From NCBI RefSeq assembly GCF_002288925.2, contig NW_022098026.1:21453432-21517431 (forward strand): a DNA stretch of 64,000 nucleotides. Direction: 5' to 3'. The notes beneath the pieces are model-generated. The model was not told where the DNA came from and did no database searches. It worked only from the letters and a program-made list of their open reading frames with translations. Source of the stretch: Delphinapterus leucas (Eukaryota; Chordata; Mammalia; Artiodactyla; Monodontidae). Numbering within the stretch: the stretch's first letter is position 1; every line of letters starts with the position of its first letter. The translations under genes and the position numbers were made by a program. Shown piece by piece: positions 1-11,224 of this stretch.

Positions 1-145
1 TCACAGCAGCTCTTTGAGAAAGGTATCACCCCCATTTTATAGATGGCGCATAAAAGTTCAAGGAGGTTAAATAACATTTCCAAGGTCATAATGAGTTGTG
101 GAACCGAGATTTGAATCCAAGCTGTCTGATGTTAGAGACCTTCTT
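1..145 (-). mobile_element. MIR SINE remnant
   Basis: Reads as the reverse of the MIR core. A CCCCATTTTATAGATG-like block (normally CCCCATTTTACAGATGAGG) is followed by 'aaggaggttaaataac', 'ccaaggtcat' and 'gatttgaatccaagc', in the order expected of a minus-strand copy. It is cut by the window edge and strongly diverged, so it is an old, inactive tRNA-derived SINE. Confidence 0.75.
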
Positions 146-584
146 TTAGACTTTGGTGATGGATCTTCAGGATACCAGCCATTTAAACTCACAATTGCAA
201 AAAGTGACAAGTGCTGCAGACAAGGTGTCCAGGAGGGCCAATCATGGAGGTAGCCCCTTTCAGGCCATGATGAGGTGCTCATACTGTAGTCAGAAAGCAG
301 TGGGAGGCAAGGAGGAGTTTTGAGTAGGGAAGGACAACAGGAGGGTGGGATCAGGGCAGATTGGTCCTTATACCCAAGGACTCCCCTGGGCCTCAGGCCC
401 CTTGGCTTATGGTCTGGGACCCAGATCTGTCCCCTGGAGAACTCCTATGGGGCCCTCCATACTGGTATTGCTTCCACAGGTTGGGGACTAGAGGCAAAGT
501 TAGGGAAGTAATAGCAGGAATGCAAAGATGGAGATGGACGAGAGAAACTTAAGGAGAGGTGTGGTAGCGAGTACAGTGACTTCC
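146..584. other. unassigned stretch, no gene seen
   Basis: Moderately GC-rich unique-looking sequence. Two overlapping 63-codon frames (320-511 and 361-552) share the same DNA and show no domain, so neither is called. Confidence 0.5.
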
Positions 585-1035
585 CAAAGATGTCCATGGC
601 CTAATTTCTGGAGTTGATGAATGTGTTAGGTTACATGGCAAAGGGGATTAAGGTTGCAGATGGAATTAAGGGTGCAGCTAGCATTATAACAGGAAGATAA
701 AAATCTTGGATTATCTAGGTGGGCCCAATGTAATCACAAGGGTCCTTCAGAATGAAGGAAGGAGGCAGAAGGGGAGCCAGAGAGAGATCTGAAGATGCTG
801 CACAGCTGGCTTTGAAGACGGAAGAAGGAGCCTCTAGAAGCTGGAAAGATCAAGGTAACAGATTCTCCCCTGAAGCCTCTAGAAGGAATGTAGCTCTGCT
901 GACACCTTGATTTTAGCCCAATGAGACCCATTTCAAACTTCTGAGCTCCAGAACTGTAAGATAATAAATTGATGTTGTTTTAAGCCACTTAGTTTGCAAT
1001 CATTTGTTATAGCAGCAATAGAGAACTGAGACAGG
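585..1035 (+). mobile_element. MaLR-type (MLT1-like) solitary LTR remnant
   Basis: The order of blocks matches a mammalian-apparent LTR of the ERVL-MaLR class: 'gatgtccatggcctaat' near the left, 'gtgggcccaatgtaatcaca', 'cctctagaagctggaaa', 'gacaccttgattttagccca', then a polyadenylation-type 'agataataaatt' and the closing 'gttttaagccactta...gttatagcagcaatag'. No internal retroviral genes flank it, so it is a solitary LTR relic. The subfamily name is inferred from memory of the consensus. Confidence 0.7.
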
Positions 1036-1244
1036 GCACAACCCACTGGGTCATCGTATGGCAAACCCAAGTACTTCAACAAGGGAGGTGGGCAAGGAAG
1101 TCCTGATTAAATTAGAGGAGATGCCCTTTGAGGCAAAAATCCCATCAGTTAAACAAAGGCAAAGAGAATGGCCTAAGGCGAACATTCTGGGTACAGTCTT
1201 AGTAGGAGGCACCTTGCTGCCCACAATAACAGCAACATCATTGA
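1036..1244. other. short unassigned spacer
   Basis: Complementary frames of 85 codons run on both strands (about 1051-1315). They overlap the adjoining MIR and have no recognisable domain, so they are treated as chance. Confidence 0.4.
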
Positions 1245-1425
1245 CCATGACTGAGAGCTTACCATGCTTTAGGCACTCTGCACACATCTCTATTCTGTAC
1301 AAGTTCATGACATAGGTTTTGGGCTCTATATTTCTATATGAAGAAAGACTCAGAGAGCTTAAGTGACCTACAAGAGGTTACACATGTAGTAAGCGGTTTT
1401 GAACTCAAGTTTCACTCCATATGCA
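1245..1425 (-). mobile_element. MIR SINE remnant
   Basis: Minus-strand MIR order: 'ttaggcactctgcacaca', 'atgaagaaagactcagagagc', 'ttaagtgacctacaagaggttacaca' (usually AAGTAACTTGCCCAAGGTCACACA), 'ttttgaactcaagt'. Heavily diverged. Confidence 0.65.
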
Positions 1426-1539
1426 ACATCGTTGGAACAACTCTACCACGGGTTTGTTTTACGCTTGCAAATCACTTGGGGGAGAGGAAAGACAGAAGGT
1501 TATATACCCCACCGGGGAGAGATGTTATCCATCCTGCTT

Positions 1540-1645
1540 ATTACTTAATCCCTCTGCCTAGAACAATACCTAGGGCATAGGAGGCACTCCATGTATATAC
1601 ATTTTTTCCCCAATGAATGAATACATAAATGGATGGATGGAAGGA
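1540..1645 (+). mobile_element. L2 3' end with GAAT/GGAT tail
   Basis: 'tgcctagaacaatacctag' followed by 'gaggcactc' and an 'aatgaatgaatac' tail is the typical L2 3' terminus. A short 'ggatggatgg' repeat follows at about 1632. Confidence 0.6.
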
Positions 1646-1659
1646 AATTCTCATGTAGG

Positions 1660-1835
1660 AAAATGGAAACCTAAGTTACAATCAAAGAGCCTTAGAGCTG
1701 GAAGTGACCTCAGAAACGGTTTAACCCACTTTACTTTGGTGCATGGCAAACTGGGTCCCAGTGAGTAGAAGAGAGTGATCTCATGAGTGAGTTCAAAACA
1801 TGCTCTGCTGAGGAGGGGTGGTTCTGGATGAATAA
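1660..1835. mobile_element. old unclassified mammalian repeat
   Basis: The string 'gagctggaagtgacctcag' with a following 'aactgggtcccagtgag' resembles a widespread ancient mammalian repeat I cannot name with certainty. No coding content is seen. Confidence 0.35.
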
Positions 1836-2674
1836 ACATTTAAGAGCAGGTTATTGGATTACAAACTGGAACTTCACATGTAAAGGATTCCGTTCCAGAT
1901 ATTCTAAGCTGAGCACTAGAAGATAAAGGCTAATGTGGGTCATTCTACTATCTCACTTTCAGGACTAGTCATCATCTACAGACAGTGGGAGAACAGGGGA
2001 TGCCCAAGCAGACAAGAGAGAAGGCAAGAGAACAGAGAGACTTTTAAAGCTGATCCTTTTCTTCAGCCCTTGGTAAAGTCGCAGGTACTACCTGACCTTG
2101 GAAAACTGTGGAGTTTTCACCGCAGTTCAACAGTGTTGTACTTGTCGAAGCATGCAAAACTGAGAAGGAGGAGGTTATAGAAGCAGGTGGGCAGGGGAGT
2201 AGTTGAAAGTAGTTTTTGTAAAAGGAGAAAGAGGACAGAGCAGGAATGTCTGTTCCCTTCAGGGAAGCCAAGACACCTGGGACACCTGAGGCTGGTGAGT
2301 ATGTAGCTAGTAAAGTGAATGCAGAACTCTCTGAGCTCCAGAGACCCTTGTGGGCTTTAGATCAGGTCCGTCCTTTAAAGGCTGGAGGTAATAACAGCAG
2401 AGATAGGACTGGGCTATAAAATGATTGTGTAACTTCACCTGTTATGTTAGGCAACATGTGAAGGTCAGTGTTTCAACGGGTTGAATGAAAAGTTCAAAGT
2501 TTTCTCTTTATTTGTTGTAAGGAAAATGTACTCGACAATTCAAAGGTGTGCTTTACAGACTGTGGATTTAGGGTGGTATTAAGAGGCTTTTAATTTGGAG
2601 AACTGGTTCTTTGCAAAATAGAAAGGATTGATATGATAATATAGTCAGGTGCAGACAGATTGATTCATCTTCAA
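1836..2674. other. unassigned unique sequence
   Basis: No repeat or gene was recognised. Overlapping 75-81 codon frames on both strands near 1935-2271 are unsupported. Confidence 0.4.
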
Positions 2675-2890
2675 AGGGAGACAGCACAGTAGTGGGCTAA
2701 GAACTTGAACTTGGAGTCAAGATGGACTGCCTTTTACTTTCTGCGGACATTGGCTCAAGTTGCTTCATCTATGAAAACAAAGTAACAACGGCAACCCTTT
2801 CATAGGATTGTTTTGAGGATGAATTAACACAGATAATGCACGTGGTGCACAGTATGTGCTCACTAAACACGTTATTTGTATTCATTTCTA
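2675..2890 (+). mobile_element. MIR SINE remnant
   Basis: Plus-strand MIR order: 'acagcacagtagtgggctaag', 'ttggagtcaagatg', 'gttgcttcatctatgaaaac', 'ataggattgttttgaggat', 'gaattaacacagataatgca', 'gtatgtgctcactaaac'. It covers nearly the full MIR length. Confidence 0.75.
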
Positions 2891-4018
2891 AGCTTCCTGG
2901 TGATATTTTTCATCACTCGATATTTTAATGAAGCTACTGTGTGTATATGCATCTCTGCCTCTCTGATCTTTTAAAATGTTAGATCACATGTGCCCAGAGC
3001 AAGAGATGAAAATAACACTCATCCTCCAGCTCTGCGGCCAAATGAGTCCTGGAGAAGAAAAGGACAAAGGAGTCTGTGTGTGGAATGCAGACCTAGCCAC
3101 TGAGGGTGTGGGCAGGGATCTCAAGCCTGCTTCCCCAGCAATCTCGTGCTGAGGACTGGTGCCTCTCTCTGCCTTAACACCTTGTAAAACCGGGGCCATT
3201 TTCCTGTGGTCTTCCCTCAACTCAGGCCTCTTACTTACAGAGACAAACACATATACTTTTTATACAGGCACCATGTGGAGCAAGCCCTAGATCTTTCCTC
3301 ACATGGACTCCAGACAAATGTGGTTTGGTTCCTTGACCAAACACCGGTGTGTGATTTGTTTACAAGTATCTGGCGAGCAAAACCAGGAGAGGTGCTCCAT
3401 GGAGGCAGGCCTGTGTTGACCCCAGGAAAAGAATCCAAAACCCCCGCCTCCCTGGCACCTTCCACACCTTCCTGGTGTGCTGACTGATGTGTGTGCTGGT
3501 TAAATTCTTAACCCGTACCTATTTGGGGCTTACGTCAGTTTTGCGTCTTTGATCCTTAATTTTGCAGTGCTTTGATTCTCAATTTATTGTTTTTTTCAGT
3601 AAACTGCATAAATGACTCAGGAGCAGGAAATGTGAATAAATGGTCAACTTAACTGAAAATACAAATAAACGTATTTCTTGCGTGGGGAGGATTTGCTTAA
3701 AGGGGAAAGAACCTTGGGAGGACAGACTGTAGTTCCCAGGGCTGGTGTTCCCAAATCTTCTGCTTTCTGTGGGATTTTAGCCCCTTTCTCTGGGACAGAG
3801 ATGGCCGGAGCCCAGCTGCTAAAGTGACACCTACCCATGTGGTGAGTTTGGGATTACTGGTTTGGAACTGGCTGTCTTTTCATCGGGAACTTAAGGGATT
3901 TTTTGAAGACTTATCTGATAAGCGTTTGTGCGCTCACACGCGTGCCCACGTGCACTTTCTGTAATCCTTATGAACAATCTTGCTGGTCACTCATACAACT
4001 AATAATACAGCCTCATAT
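2891..4018. other. unassigned unique sequence
   Basis: A GC-richer patch lies at about 3060-3480 with frames of 76-93 codons on both strands (for example 3206-3487 plus, 3235-3465 minus). They overlap each other and contain no recognisable domain, and splice-bounded exons cannot be judged. Nothing is called. Confidence 0.4.
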
Positions 4019-4031
4019 AAACGGAGGTCTA

Positions 4032-4155
4032 TTATTTTATTTATTTGGTTTTTTTCACCGTGCTGTGCAGCTTGTGGGGTCTTAGTTCCCTGACCCGGGA
4101 TAGAACAGCAGTGAAAGTGCCGAGTCCTAACCACTGGACCACCAGGGAATTCCCC
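4032..4155 (-). mobile_element. tRNA-Glu-derived SINE (older CHR-type), short copy
   Basis: The reverse complement begins GGGGAATTCCCTGGTGGTCC, the tRNA-Glu-derived head shared by cetartiodactyl SINEs, with a box B-like segment near the middle and a T-rich left end representing the A-tail. A 13-bp target-site duplication flanks it at 4019-4031 and 4156-4168 with one C/T mismatch, which fixes both ends. It is shorter and older than the other CHR copies here. Confidence 0.88.
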
Positions 4156-4395
4156 AAATGGAGGTCTAATTCTATTAGTCACCAAACAGACAATGACCCT
4201 GAGTACTATTAAACATATCATGAAAAGACTGAATGAGAATTAGCAGCTAGATCGAATCATTCCCATATGGGAACAGTCTCTGCGGACCTAAAGACAGTTT
4301 CTTGATTACAGTGTCCACATGCCCTTTGATTCCGAAATCTTCTGAATTTCCATGTAAACAACTTTGTTAGCATGGCAATCACAGGGAGCGGTTAC

Positions 4396-4437
4396 AAGAA
4401 CCTGTCTTGTGAAAAAAAAAAAAAGAACCTGTCTTGT
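4396..4437. mobile_element. tail-only (poly-A) retrotransposition footprint
   Basis: The 15-mer 'aagaacctgtcttgt' occurs at 4396-4410 and again at 4423-4437, separated only by a G and eleven A residues. This is the structure expected when an L1-type event copies little more than the poly(A) tail. Slippage alone would not duplicate a non-repetitive 15-mer. Confidence 0.6.
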
Positions 4438-5449
4438 ATCTCTTGACCAAGATGAAAGAGAGGCAAAACAGCGGTGGTGATGAAAGCATTGCATCAAGAG
4501 TGCCTTTCCATATTTCATGTCTGGACTAAAGCCAAGCTGCAAAGTTCAGGAGGCCCCATGAGCCTGCTGGAGAGACTTGACTCATGAGAGGTGGAAATAT
4601 TTCTCTTCCTTTGTTCAGGCCTTGCCATCAACTCCCTCTGCTCTCCCACCCTTACCTCCTTGTGAGTCCTGAGGTGGGTAATTCCCCATCTTTCCCCTCT
4701 GTGATGTGCCTAAGAGCTTACTGGGACACCACACTGGCAGGAAGGGGGGCACTCACAGGAAGTTTCTCTCCATTATGACTTTTTCTATTTAATATAGAAA
4801 ATATGAACCTCCAATTAATTTTCTGATACTGGAGACCTAGAAACTTGGCAAATGCAAAATAAAATTCAAGGCAACGTTATCTAGGCACAATGAAACTGAA
4901 ACGGTTTTGTTGTGTTTTAAAGTAGTGATTAATACTAAAGTTAAAAAAAAGTTAAAGTTACTTGAAAGGATAAAGAATAATTATCGTTCCCATCACTTCA
5001 TAATAATACATCAAAAATTGGTAAAAGGTGGAGGGGAATTCAAGACTCCTCCTACAAAACCCCAAATAACTATATTAAACTCTGAAATATCAGGATGCAG
5101 TATCTAGACACCAGCTACACTCAATTAAGTTTCAGGGAAAAGCCAAAACAGACTCTTCTTTCTCTGACTCTGGGAATTCTGACTCAAGAGGAGCATGGAG
5201 AGATACAGGAACACTTGCAGGAGAGTCATTCTGGCAGGTCTTCTAGGTGCTTCAGCAAACCCCTTAGTGATATGACATGAAAATTCATCTTGGTTATGAG
5301 CTTAAAGTATTCCCTCATATTCATACTGCCTTCAATATCTTTCCAATTTTATTAGATGCAGATTTCTGGTTTTGATAGAATACTACACTACTACTCCTAG
5401 TAATCACAGCTGCTAATTCTTGTTTACTGCTGACCACCCTCTTGTAGTT
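4438..5449. other. unassigned AT-rich sequence
   Basis: No repeat family or gene was recognised. Short frames at 4584-4778, 4907-5107 and 5095-5280 have low-complexity or unremarkable translations. Confidence 0.4.
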
Positions 5450-5650
5450 GTAAGCACAGTTCTGAGTGCTATGCAATTATTTTCTCATTTACTGCTCACA
5501 ATACATTCATGAGATGAGCATTCATATTATTCACACTTGACAGGTGTGAAAACGGAGACACTAGAGAGACGCCAAGACCTACCCAAGGTCACGCATCTGG
5601 TGGGAGCAGGGGTGGGGCAGGATTTGATCAGAGAAGCACCCTCTCTGGCC
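5450..5650 (-). mobile_element. MIR SINE remnant
   Basis: Minus-strand MIR: 'agcacagttctgagtgct', 'ttctcatttactgctcacaa', 'tgagatgagcattcat', 'caaggtcacgcatctggtg' and 'caggatttga' lie in order. Confidence 0.75.
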
Positions 5651-5734
5651 ATGGGGCACACACACGTAGAGGGCTGAGACAAAGGCTCCAGAGCTCCCTT
5701 CATTCTGAACTGCTCACCATGGCTTGCTTCTCCT

Positions 5735-5915
5735 TACTTGTAGCACCCTGATGCAATTTTTTTCCCTAACAGCTCTCACAACAGTCATTTAAAAGTATTA
5801 TTTGTTTAGCTTCTCTCTTCTCTCCCCAGTTATAAGTTTCTTGAGGGCAGGGACTATGGGTCCTGCTGAATCACCAGGTCCTAGCAGTGGCTCAAACTTA
5901 GTAGATATAAAATAA
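5735..5915 (+). mobile_element. L2 LINE 3' fragment
   Basis: 'aagtttcttgagggcagggac' matches the conserved L2 'AGCTCCATGAGGGCAGGGAC' block, followed by the expected 'ggtcctagcagtggc' region. An old remnant. Confidence 0.6.
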
Positions 5916-6169
5916 AAATTTGCCAAGTCAATGAATTCCCTTCTCGGGAGATGTATGATGTTTGGGAGGCATTCATCCACACAACCCTAGAAAGTCAGGA
6001 CATTCAACCCTTTTCAAGACATATTTTTAACCTCAAACATGAATAGCCCTTTCTTTAATATCATAAAAAAAATTGGAATAAAACTCCTCATGGGCCATGG
6101 GTAAGGATGAATTTGCTCTTTGAAACAACAGATGTCACAGTATGCGTGTGTATTTTCATTTAATTGAAA

Positions 6170-6420
6170 GTGGCTGGATCAGTGCAGTGGTTAAGAACTC
6201 ACAGATATAAGCCAGATGCCCTGGGCTGTCACTTACCATTTGCAAGACAGTGGGCATGTTATGAACGCACTGTGCCTCAGTTGCCCTGTCTATAAAATGG
6301 GGACAATAAAAGAACCTATCTTAATAAGGATGGTTGTGAGAATTAAATGAGTTAATGTATGCATAATTTCTGAAGTGGTGGTTGGCACAAATTAACTGTT
6401 ATATAAATATTAACTACTAT
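6170..6420 (+). mobile_element. MIR SINE remnant
   Basis: Nearly complete plus-strand MIR: 'gtgcagtggttaagaactca', 'gtgcctcagttgccctgtc', 'tataaaatggggacaataa', 'gttgtgagaattaaatgag', then the 'tataaatattaact' end. Confidence 0.8.
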
Positions 6421-6580
6421 TCTACTCCTAATGTGCTATGGTATCGTGTCTATTTTCCTACCATCTTTATTAAGCTAGTTTATCATCGCTGAACATTATT
6501 TTTATTATTTCAGTATTTCATATTTTTTGGCCTCTTACACCTTGTTCAGTCATTTGCTCATTCATTCATTCTTTCAACAA

Positions 6581-6600
6581 TTTTTTTTTTTTTTTTTTTT
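6581..6600. repeat. (T)20 homopolymer
   Basis: An uninterrupted run of 20 T follows 'ctttcaacaa' and precedes 'agtatttatc'. Those flanks look like the start of an old 'caacaaatatttattgag' repeat into which the T tract has expanded. Confidence 0.9.
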
Positions 6601-6894
6601 AGTATTTATCATGAGCCAAGAACATAAGAACATTTGAATTACTTCTTTTGAGCACATTAAAAAAAATTGCTGGCCTTCCTTAGTTGACATTTTTTTTTCT
6701 TTTTCCCGTAATTACAGACACATTTAATAGTCTGTCTCACTGGCAATGAACCTCACCTTAGCGAACCTCACCAACATTTCTGCCAGAAACTATTTCCTCG
6801 GAAATGTCTCTTTGTCAGTACTCAGAAACTATATACGTAGGTGCCTACATATTTAAAAAGGAATGAGTTTTGTCCTTCTTTCATTTCTTTTCTT

Positions 6895-7210
6895 TCCTAT
6901 AATAAATCTTTATTGAGCATATGCTAAATGCCATCCACTTGGCCGGGCCACTTGGCAGGTACAAATGCGCCAGTGGGAAGACAGATGTTCAACAGAAAGC
7001 ACACAAATATATTTGTGATTCCAAATTATTATTGTTATAAAGAAAAAATTAAAAACGTGCTGAGAGAATATTAACCGGTGACTGGCAGGGTCAAGGAAGG
7101 GTCCCTGAGGAAGTGACATTCAAGGTGAAGAATGGATGAAGGGCCTTCGGGGCAGAGGGAAGGACTGTTGAGGAGCCTGGGGCAGAAGAGCCCACGCAGC
7201 TGCTGCAGGG
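6895..7210. mobile_element. old mammalian interspersed repeat (LINE-like, unnamed)
   Basis: Starts 'ctttattgagcatatgctaa' and continues through 'gtccctgaggaagtgacatt' and 'ggcagagggaagg'. The same ancient repeat type is seen at 11225, 21480 and 29755. I do not name the family. Confidence 0.5.
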
Positions 7211-7742
7211 CCTGAAACGATCCCCTGGTGGAGAGAGGCAATGGGGGCGGGTGAGAGGTGTGGCTGGCAGGGCAGGCTGGTTCAGGGTTCTGTGCTTTGC
7301 TGTCACGTGCAAGGACTGCCTCTGAAGGGCTGCAAGCCATGGAGTTCTGCAAGCAGGTTTACTTCTGGGAAAGATCATCATGTGCTCTGTGAGCTCAGTG
7401 GGCTAGAGGATCACTTGGGGACCTTAGCAGCTCTGGGGAGGTGCTAAGCCCACGACCCACCATCACTTGATTGGATCGATGAAGACCATCTAAAGTCCTG
7501 TTGATGCCAGGATCTGCTACTCTTACCACTGAGCCCACTACGACTTTAGGGGATGGTGGCTTAATCCAGCGGTCTCCACCATGATGTGACGCACTGTAAA
7601 AAGTGCAGGAGACAATGCACTATAGGGTGGCAGGGAAATATTAGGATTTCTATTTTAAAAAATAGCAAATACAAAAATTAAAAATCTCATTCTTTTCAAA
7701 TTATCCATTTCTTTGTATATTTTATAATGTACAAAATGTAAA
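7211..7742. other. unassigned sequence
   Basis: Overlapping frames at 7071-7381 (minus) and 7241-7447 (plus) have no recognisable domain. No other feature is seen. Confidence 0.4.
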
Positions 7743-7816
7743 TACATAAATATATATATACATATGTTCATATACACACATATGTGTGTATACATATATA
7801 TATATGTATATATAAT
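7743..7816. repeat. TA/CATA/TG microsatellite with palindrome
   Basis: Alternating purine-pyrimidine tract of TA, CA and TG steps. Positions 7771-7792 form a perfect 22-bp palindrome centred between 7781 and 7782, capable of a hairpin or cruciform. Confidence 0.85.
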
Positions 7817-8059
7817 TTACAAGCAAACACATATACAAATATGGGTGGTGCTAAAAAGCTTTTTACTGACTGGGTGGCTTTTCCTCCCATGCTGTGAATC
7901 TGTTGTCTGTGTCAAAGGCTACTCTGGCTCAACCCCTGAATTATTATTCTAGGATTTTTATTGAGATTTAGGGAAAACTTAGGTCAAAATTTACACCAAT
8001 AAATGAAAACAAATAAAAACAACAAATTAAAACTGAACTTCTGCTCATCTCCCATGCTC

Positions 8060-8135
8060 AGCCTTTCCAGAATCTAGGACAGTGCCTGACACACAGAAGG
8101 TGTTCGATAAATGTTGAATGAATGCATGGATGAAG
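8060..8135 (+). mobile_element. L2 3' end
   Basis: 'aggacagtgcctgacacac' followed by 'aaatgttgaatgaatgcatg' is the standard L2 3' terminus with its GAAT tail. Confidence 0.7.
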
Positions 8136-10204
8136 AAAGAACTAATTTATTGAATAAAACTAAAATTAATTCTGCGACCTAAAATGTACCTATGAACGAT
8201 CTTAAATTGCTTAAGTGCACTAATAAATAGTACTGCTAAATCCTCACTTGTCTGGATACAAACATTTCAGACACCTTATTTTTCTGTATGACTCCCTAGT
8301 TCCTTTGCGGGGCTGTTTCAACTTGCACCCTTTCCCCCACTTTGCCCCATCCAGGCTTTGACAGTTTCTGGAAGCTGGCTGGCTTCCCTGCCTGGCAGAT
8401 CCTCAGCTGTGTGTCATTCTTAATTTCATTCCCTCCCATCCTCACTGGCTCCCCTTCCTCAGGGCCATTCACAGTAAACTACTGGTTCCGGTGGCAGAAG
8501 CCCAAGTGAAATGGAAATCCCATCTCAAATGGATCTTATTTTCTCCAACTAGTCTGGGTATTGATTTAGGTTCTTTTCTTCCAAGTGATGGCTGACAGAG
8601 CGTGACAAGATAAACAGCACAGGTTCACATTCTTAGGAGCAGCTCAGTTTCCGGGGTGAGTAGGGAAGCTCAGAGAAGTGTCTGCATTGGCTCTGGTGGC
8701 CATAGCTGCTGAACTATCTAAAGCAGAGGCTGCAAAATACAGATGTCTCTGGAGGGCTAGCAGTTAACGTCAATGATGAGTAGGTTTCCACAGATGTGGT
8801 AGACAAGAATTTAGGCAGTGTCCAGAGGGAACAGGTGCTCTTCGATTCTACCCTAATGCTGCCAGGCAAAATCTTTTTATAGGAAATACTCTGATTTTTA
8901 AATGTTGGCAATTAATTCAATTTAAAAGACCTCACTGTCCTGGCTGAAGAAAACATGACTGAGGGCCTGAATCAGCCCTGGAGCCACGTCTGCAACTTCT
9001 GGTTAGAGCTATTTTCTTCCACAATCTCTCTAGTTCGTTCTTGGCTTGTTGTCACGTTTGTTTCACATCTTTCCATCCTCTCATCTAAATAGCCTTAAAT
9101 TAGGCCAGGTTTTTTTTCTTCATTCCTTATGGAGGAGGAAACAATAGGGATTTAAAAATATATATATAAATAAATGTTGTTTGGAATTTAAAAATTAAAA
9201 CAACCACAGATCTTCCTTTTATGATGGGACAACAGAGCCGCCTGGCGTAGACTCTGGAGCAAAGGAGCAGGTTAGAAGAAACTTGGGAATAAGAGCCAGG
9301 TAGTCTGCTTTCCCTCCTTAGATCTTTACCTGAACCCCATGTCGATCCTTTGTTCCCCGGCAATGCCCTTCTTGCCTTACTGTTTCAAGGGATCTCTCTT
9401 CTGGCCGAGCCTAGGGCTAGGGCCCCTTGCACCCAGGTTTGGAAGAACCTTAAGTTCTCCAGTCCCTTGTGGTGGATGTGGGTGGGTTTTGCTTAATGAC
9501 AACTTCATTTTCCTTTGGGAAAACACTCCTCTCCATTGGAAAGCACGGGTTGTATCTATCCACATGCCCTTCCCTCCTCTTCCTGGGGACTTGCACTTGG
9601 GCTCCCAAGGGAGAACAGGTCCCCACAGGAACATTGACAAGCAGGCACCAAAAGAAAAGAGCCCGTTGGCTGGGCAGGCAGAGCTAACTGGTGACCACCA
9701 CACCCAACACTGGGTAATGCGATTTAGGGAAAAGGGCGGTTCCCAGAGAAGCCCTGGCCTAGTTCCCTCATGCTTTGGAAGAGGAAGCTGAAGCTTGGAG
9801 ATGCTGGCTGACCAGACTGAAGCACAGGAGATGGGACCTGCATTTTGTCATCCACTTCTGATACAGCTTAGGAGATGTGGGCCATATTGGTTTGTCGGTC
9901 CTCTACCTCAGTTGCCTTATCTGCAAAGTGCTCACAATTGTTTCCGACTCAGATAAATTTTTTGAGAATGAATGAGTTCTTATCTTCAAAGTACACTGTG
10001 CCTTGAAAGTACAGAAGTGACTAGTAAACAGATTTCCATGGAGGGGTTCACATCCGGTAAAATTAAGTAACACAAAGCCTTGAAGAGAAGGCTTCTCCTT
10101 CCATCCCAAATTATCTCAGGGACTGGAGGACCCTAGTCGTACTGATTCTTGACCAAGTCAGATTGCTCTGGAGAAGTTTCCAGTTGTTGATTTCTACCAC
10201 AGAG
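8136..10204. other. long unassigned stretch
   Basis: About 2 kb without a recognised repeat. The longest frame, 9339-9791 plus (150 codons), is proline- and glycine-rich without a domain I recognise and is overlapped by a 108-codon frame on the other strand, so it is not called a gene. A short run of TA steps sits at about 9158-9176. Confidence 0.4.
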
Positions 10205-10400
10205 AAGTAGCACAGTGTGGTGGCTAAGAGTGGGCTGATAGACCTGGGCTCCAATTCTGGGTTTGTCACTTTCTCCTTTGACCTTGGGCAAGTGACCACA
10301 ATTCTCTGTGTATCAGTTTTCTCATCTGTAAAGGGAATGAATGGTGGTAGCTACCACAATAGTGGTGAAGACGGAAGGCAGTCGGAGAGGAAGTGCTTAG
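10205..10400 (+). mobile_element. MIR SINE remnant
   Basis: Plus-strand MIR: 'agcacagtgtggtggctaag', 'tttgaccttgggcaagtgac', 'tgtatcagttttctcatctg', 'taaagggaatgaatgg', fading out near 10400. Confidence 0.8.
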
Positions 10401-10824
10401 GAGGCTAGGGGGTATACATGCAGCTCTCTAGTAGTCATGGTGGTGCTGGTTAGTGAGTATATGGAAGGATCAAGGGTGAGCATATCACAGATAAGCTGGC
10501 TCAAGTGGCCATCTGCTCTTCCCCTTACTGCCCCAGGCAAGTCCTTCAAGGCCAATTGTTAGAGGCAGTAGGGTCACCCAGCCTTGCGAGGCTTGTGCAG
10601 AGAAAATGTCCTCCTTTCTAATAGATGGAATGACTATGGAGGGAAAGAGAAGGGAAATGAGGCAGGATTGGCCTGGTGATGGTGGTTCTTTCTTGCCTCA
10701 CTGTCAACCTAGCATGATGGTTTCTCAGAGAGTCCTTTTCCAAATATCCAGGGGGCATAGGTCTCCCTGTTATAACCTCCTGTGCTTTTTTCCTAGCCCC
10801 CATCACAAAATAACTAAATGTTTA
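10401..10824. other. unassigned sequence
   Basis: A 75-codon frame at 10606-10833 runs into L2 sequence and is not supported as a gene. Confidence 0.4.
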
Positions 10825-10980
10825 TTTGTGTAGTTAATTGTTAACCTTGTCTCCCCCACCAGACTATGAGCTCCAAGAAATCAGAGACTATTTCTGTCTC
10901 CTTCACCACTGAACTCTCGCTACCCCTGTCTTTCCATATAGTACGCTCTCAGCAAATATTTGCAGAGTAAATGAAAACAT
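10825..10980 (+). mobile_element. L2 LINE 3' fragment
   Basis: 'agactatgagctccaagaaa', 'cagagactatttctgtctcc' and 'ctctcagcaaatatttgcag' follow the L2 3'-end order. Confidence 0.7.
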
Positions 10981-11224
10981 GAATCCGTCACGAGCTTCCT
11001 GGTTCTATTTGTATCTGAGAACACGAAACAGGATGAAGTTTGTGACAAAACTGCCTGAACGGATCAGGTAGCCCTGGCTGGAATCTTCATTTCTCCTCCA
11101 GAAGAAATTCCTACATGAGGTGGAGACCAAGCCCACAGTGACACTTCTTACTGGGAGTAACGCAGCCTCACTCCATCTGGGTTAACACTCACACACTGGC
11201 TTTGACCATATCAACCAAGTCAGG

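Noticed and set aside
4032..4155. tRNA gene (and equivalent tRNA-like heads in the other SINEs)
   Set aside because: The tRNA-Glu-like A and B boxes belong to SINE heads. No complete cloverleaf with an acceptor stem is present, and each is followed by SINE body and A-tail between target duplications.
9339..9791. 150-codon frame as a protein-coding gene (likewise 20289-20723, 25014-25433, 35628-35987 and 37181-37618)
   Set aside because: No recognisable domain, several are overlapped by opposite-strand frames, and there is no promoter or exon structure. Lengths are not exceptional for 64 kb of random sequence read in six frames.
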